Shown: one piece after another, positions 63,766 to 64,000 of the stretch
Layout of the letters: every line of letters begins with the position of its first letter
Numbering within the stretch: position 1 is the first letter of the stretch
Source: Caballeronia sp. M1242
GTDB taxonomy: Bacteria > Pseudomonadota > Gammaproteobacteria > Burkholderiales > Burkholderiaceae
Length of the DNA: 64,000 nt
NCBI RefSeq assembly: GCF_017220215.1
Contig: NZ_CP071129.1
Span: 930,001 to 994,000 of the forward strand
Reading direction: 5' to 3'
Made by a program: the position numbers and the translations under genes
Notes under the pieces: generated by a model
The model's input: the letters and a program-made list of their open reading frames with translations, nothing else
Database searches by the model: none
What the model was told of the DNA's origin: nothing

Positions 63766-64000
63766 ACGCGAACACGTTCACGCAGACGGCGCTGTTCATC
63801 GTCGTGCTGATTGCGCTCGCCATTCCGCTCGGGCGATACATCGCCGACGTGCTCGACGGCTCGTCGGCCGTCGTGCGCAAGACGAAGCGGTTCGAAGACG
63901 CGTTGTATCGCATAGCCGGCGTCGATGCCGATGCCGAAATGTCGTGGAAGCACTACGCGCTCGCGGTGCTGCTCTTCAACGCGCTCGGCGCGCTCGCGCT
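63762..64000 (+). CDS. kdpA: Potassium-transporting ATPase subunit KdpA (5' end only)
   Basis: Beginning of the potassium-binding membrane subunit of the high-affinity Kdp pump. The first ~79 residues start MNANTFTQTALFIVVLIALA and contain PLGRYIADVLDG and YRIAGVDADAEMSWKHYALA, the usual KdpA N-terminal pattern. The gene continues past the window end. KdpB, KdpC and the KdpDE regulators presumably follow outside. Confidence 0.9.
   Translation, partial: MNANTFTQTALFIVVLIALAIPLGRYIADVLDGSSAVVRKTKRFEDALYRIAGVDADAEMSWKHYALAVLLFNALGALA

Overview
The window is chromosomal DNA of a GC-rich betaproteobacterium, most likely Burkholderiaceae (Paraburkholderia/Caballeronia/Burkholderia type). The evidence is strong G/C third-position bias with long antisense shadow ORFs, a RecBCD rather than AddAB nuclease, a glnA-glnL-glnG cluster, argA back to back with an HrpA helicase, LctP-type lactate permease, FUSC pump, and a tRNA-Leu with an encoded CCA. 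I see no insertion sequence, prophage, CRISPR array or rRNA. Gene names rest on reading motifs, not on database searches.

Layout. 0-5 kb: end of an MdtAB-type RND pump and an IclR-type regulator, with a cluster of palindromes and a candidate small RNA upstream. 5-10.4 kb: small envelope proteins, a large MscS-family channel, then cysteine dioxygenase divergent from a DecR-like Lrp/AsnC regulator. 10.4-23.4 kb: FUSC pump, then recC-recB-recD. The recB/recD boundary is expanded by ~86-bp repeats that rebuild the recB-stop/recD-start overlap. 23.4-27.6 kb: arfB, a ~1 kb degenerate minisatellite resembling the 3' end of the next gene (an EamA exporter), and lactate permease. 27.8-34.3 kb: small lipoproteins, thiC behind a TPP riboswitch, a second EamA exporter, a DUF4397 lipoprotein and an entericidin. 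34.4-38.4 kb: sensor kinase, two DUF1328 proteins, a ferritin-like protein and two response regulators. 38.5-45.8 kb: two MFS transporters, small lipoproteins, a DUF1254/1214 protein, tRNA-Leu, a TMEM175-like channel, a phosphodiesterase and YggX. 45.8-57.9 kb: argA and hrpA diverge from a 22-bp gap holding a palindromic -10; hrpA carries a long N-terminal array of 31-residue repeats; then a beta-propeller protein, a sterol-desaturase-like enzyme, EI24, CinA-like and CutC proteins and a rhodanese. 57.9-64 kb: glnA with a sigma-54 promoter and three NtrC-like sites, glnL, glnG, xthA, and the start of a kdp operon with two micro-genes.

How it fits together. Nitrogen regulation (glnA/glnL/glnG) is a complete circuit with its DNA sites visible. 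Cysteine catabolism appears paired with its own regulator. The recurring oddity is repeat expansion: at the recB/recD junction, inside RecD, beyond eamA, in the HrpA N-terminus, and as an Ala-rich insert in the FUSC pump. The recB/recD case is the most striking, because the repeats preserve an unbroken chain of ATGA stop/start overlaps from recB to recD.
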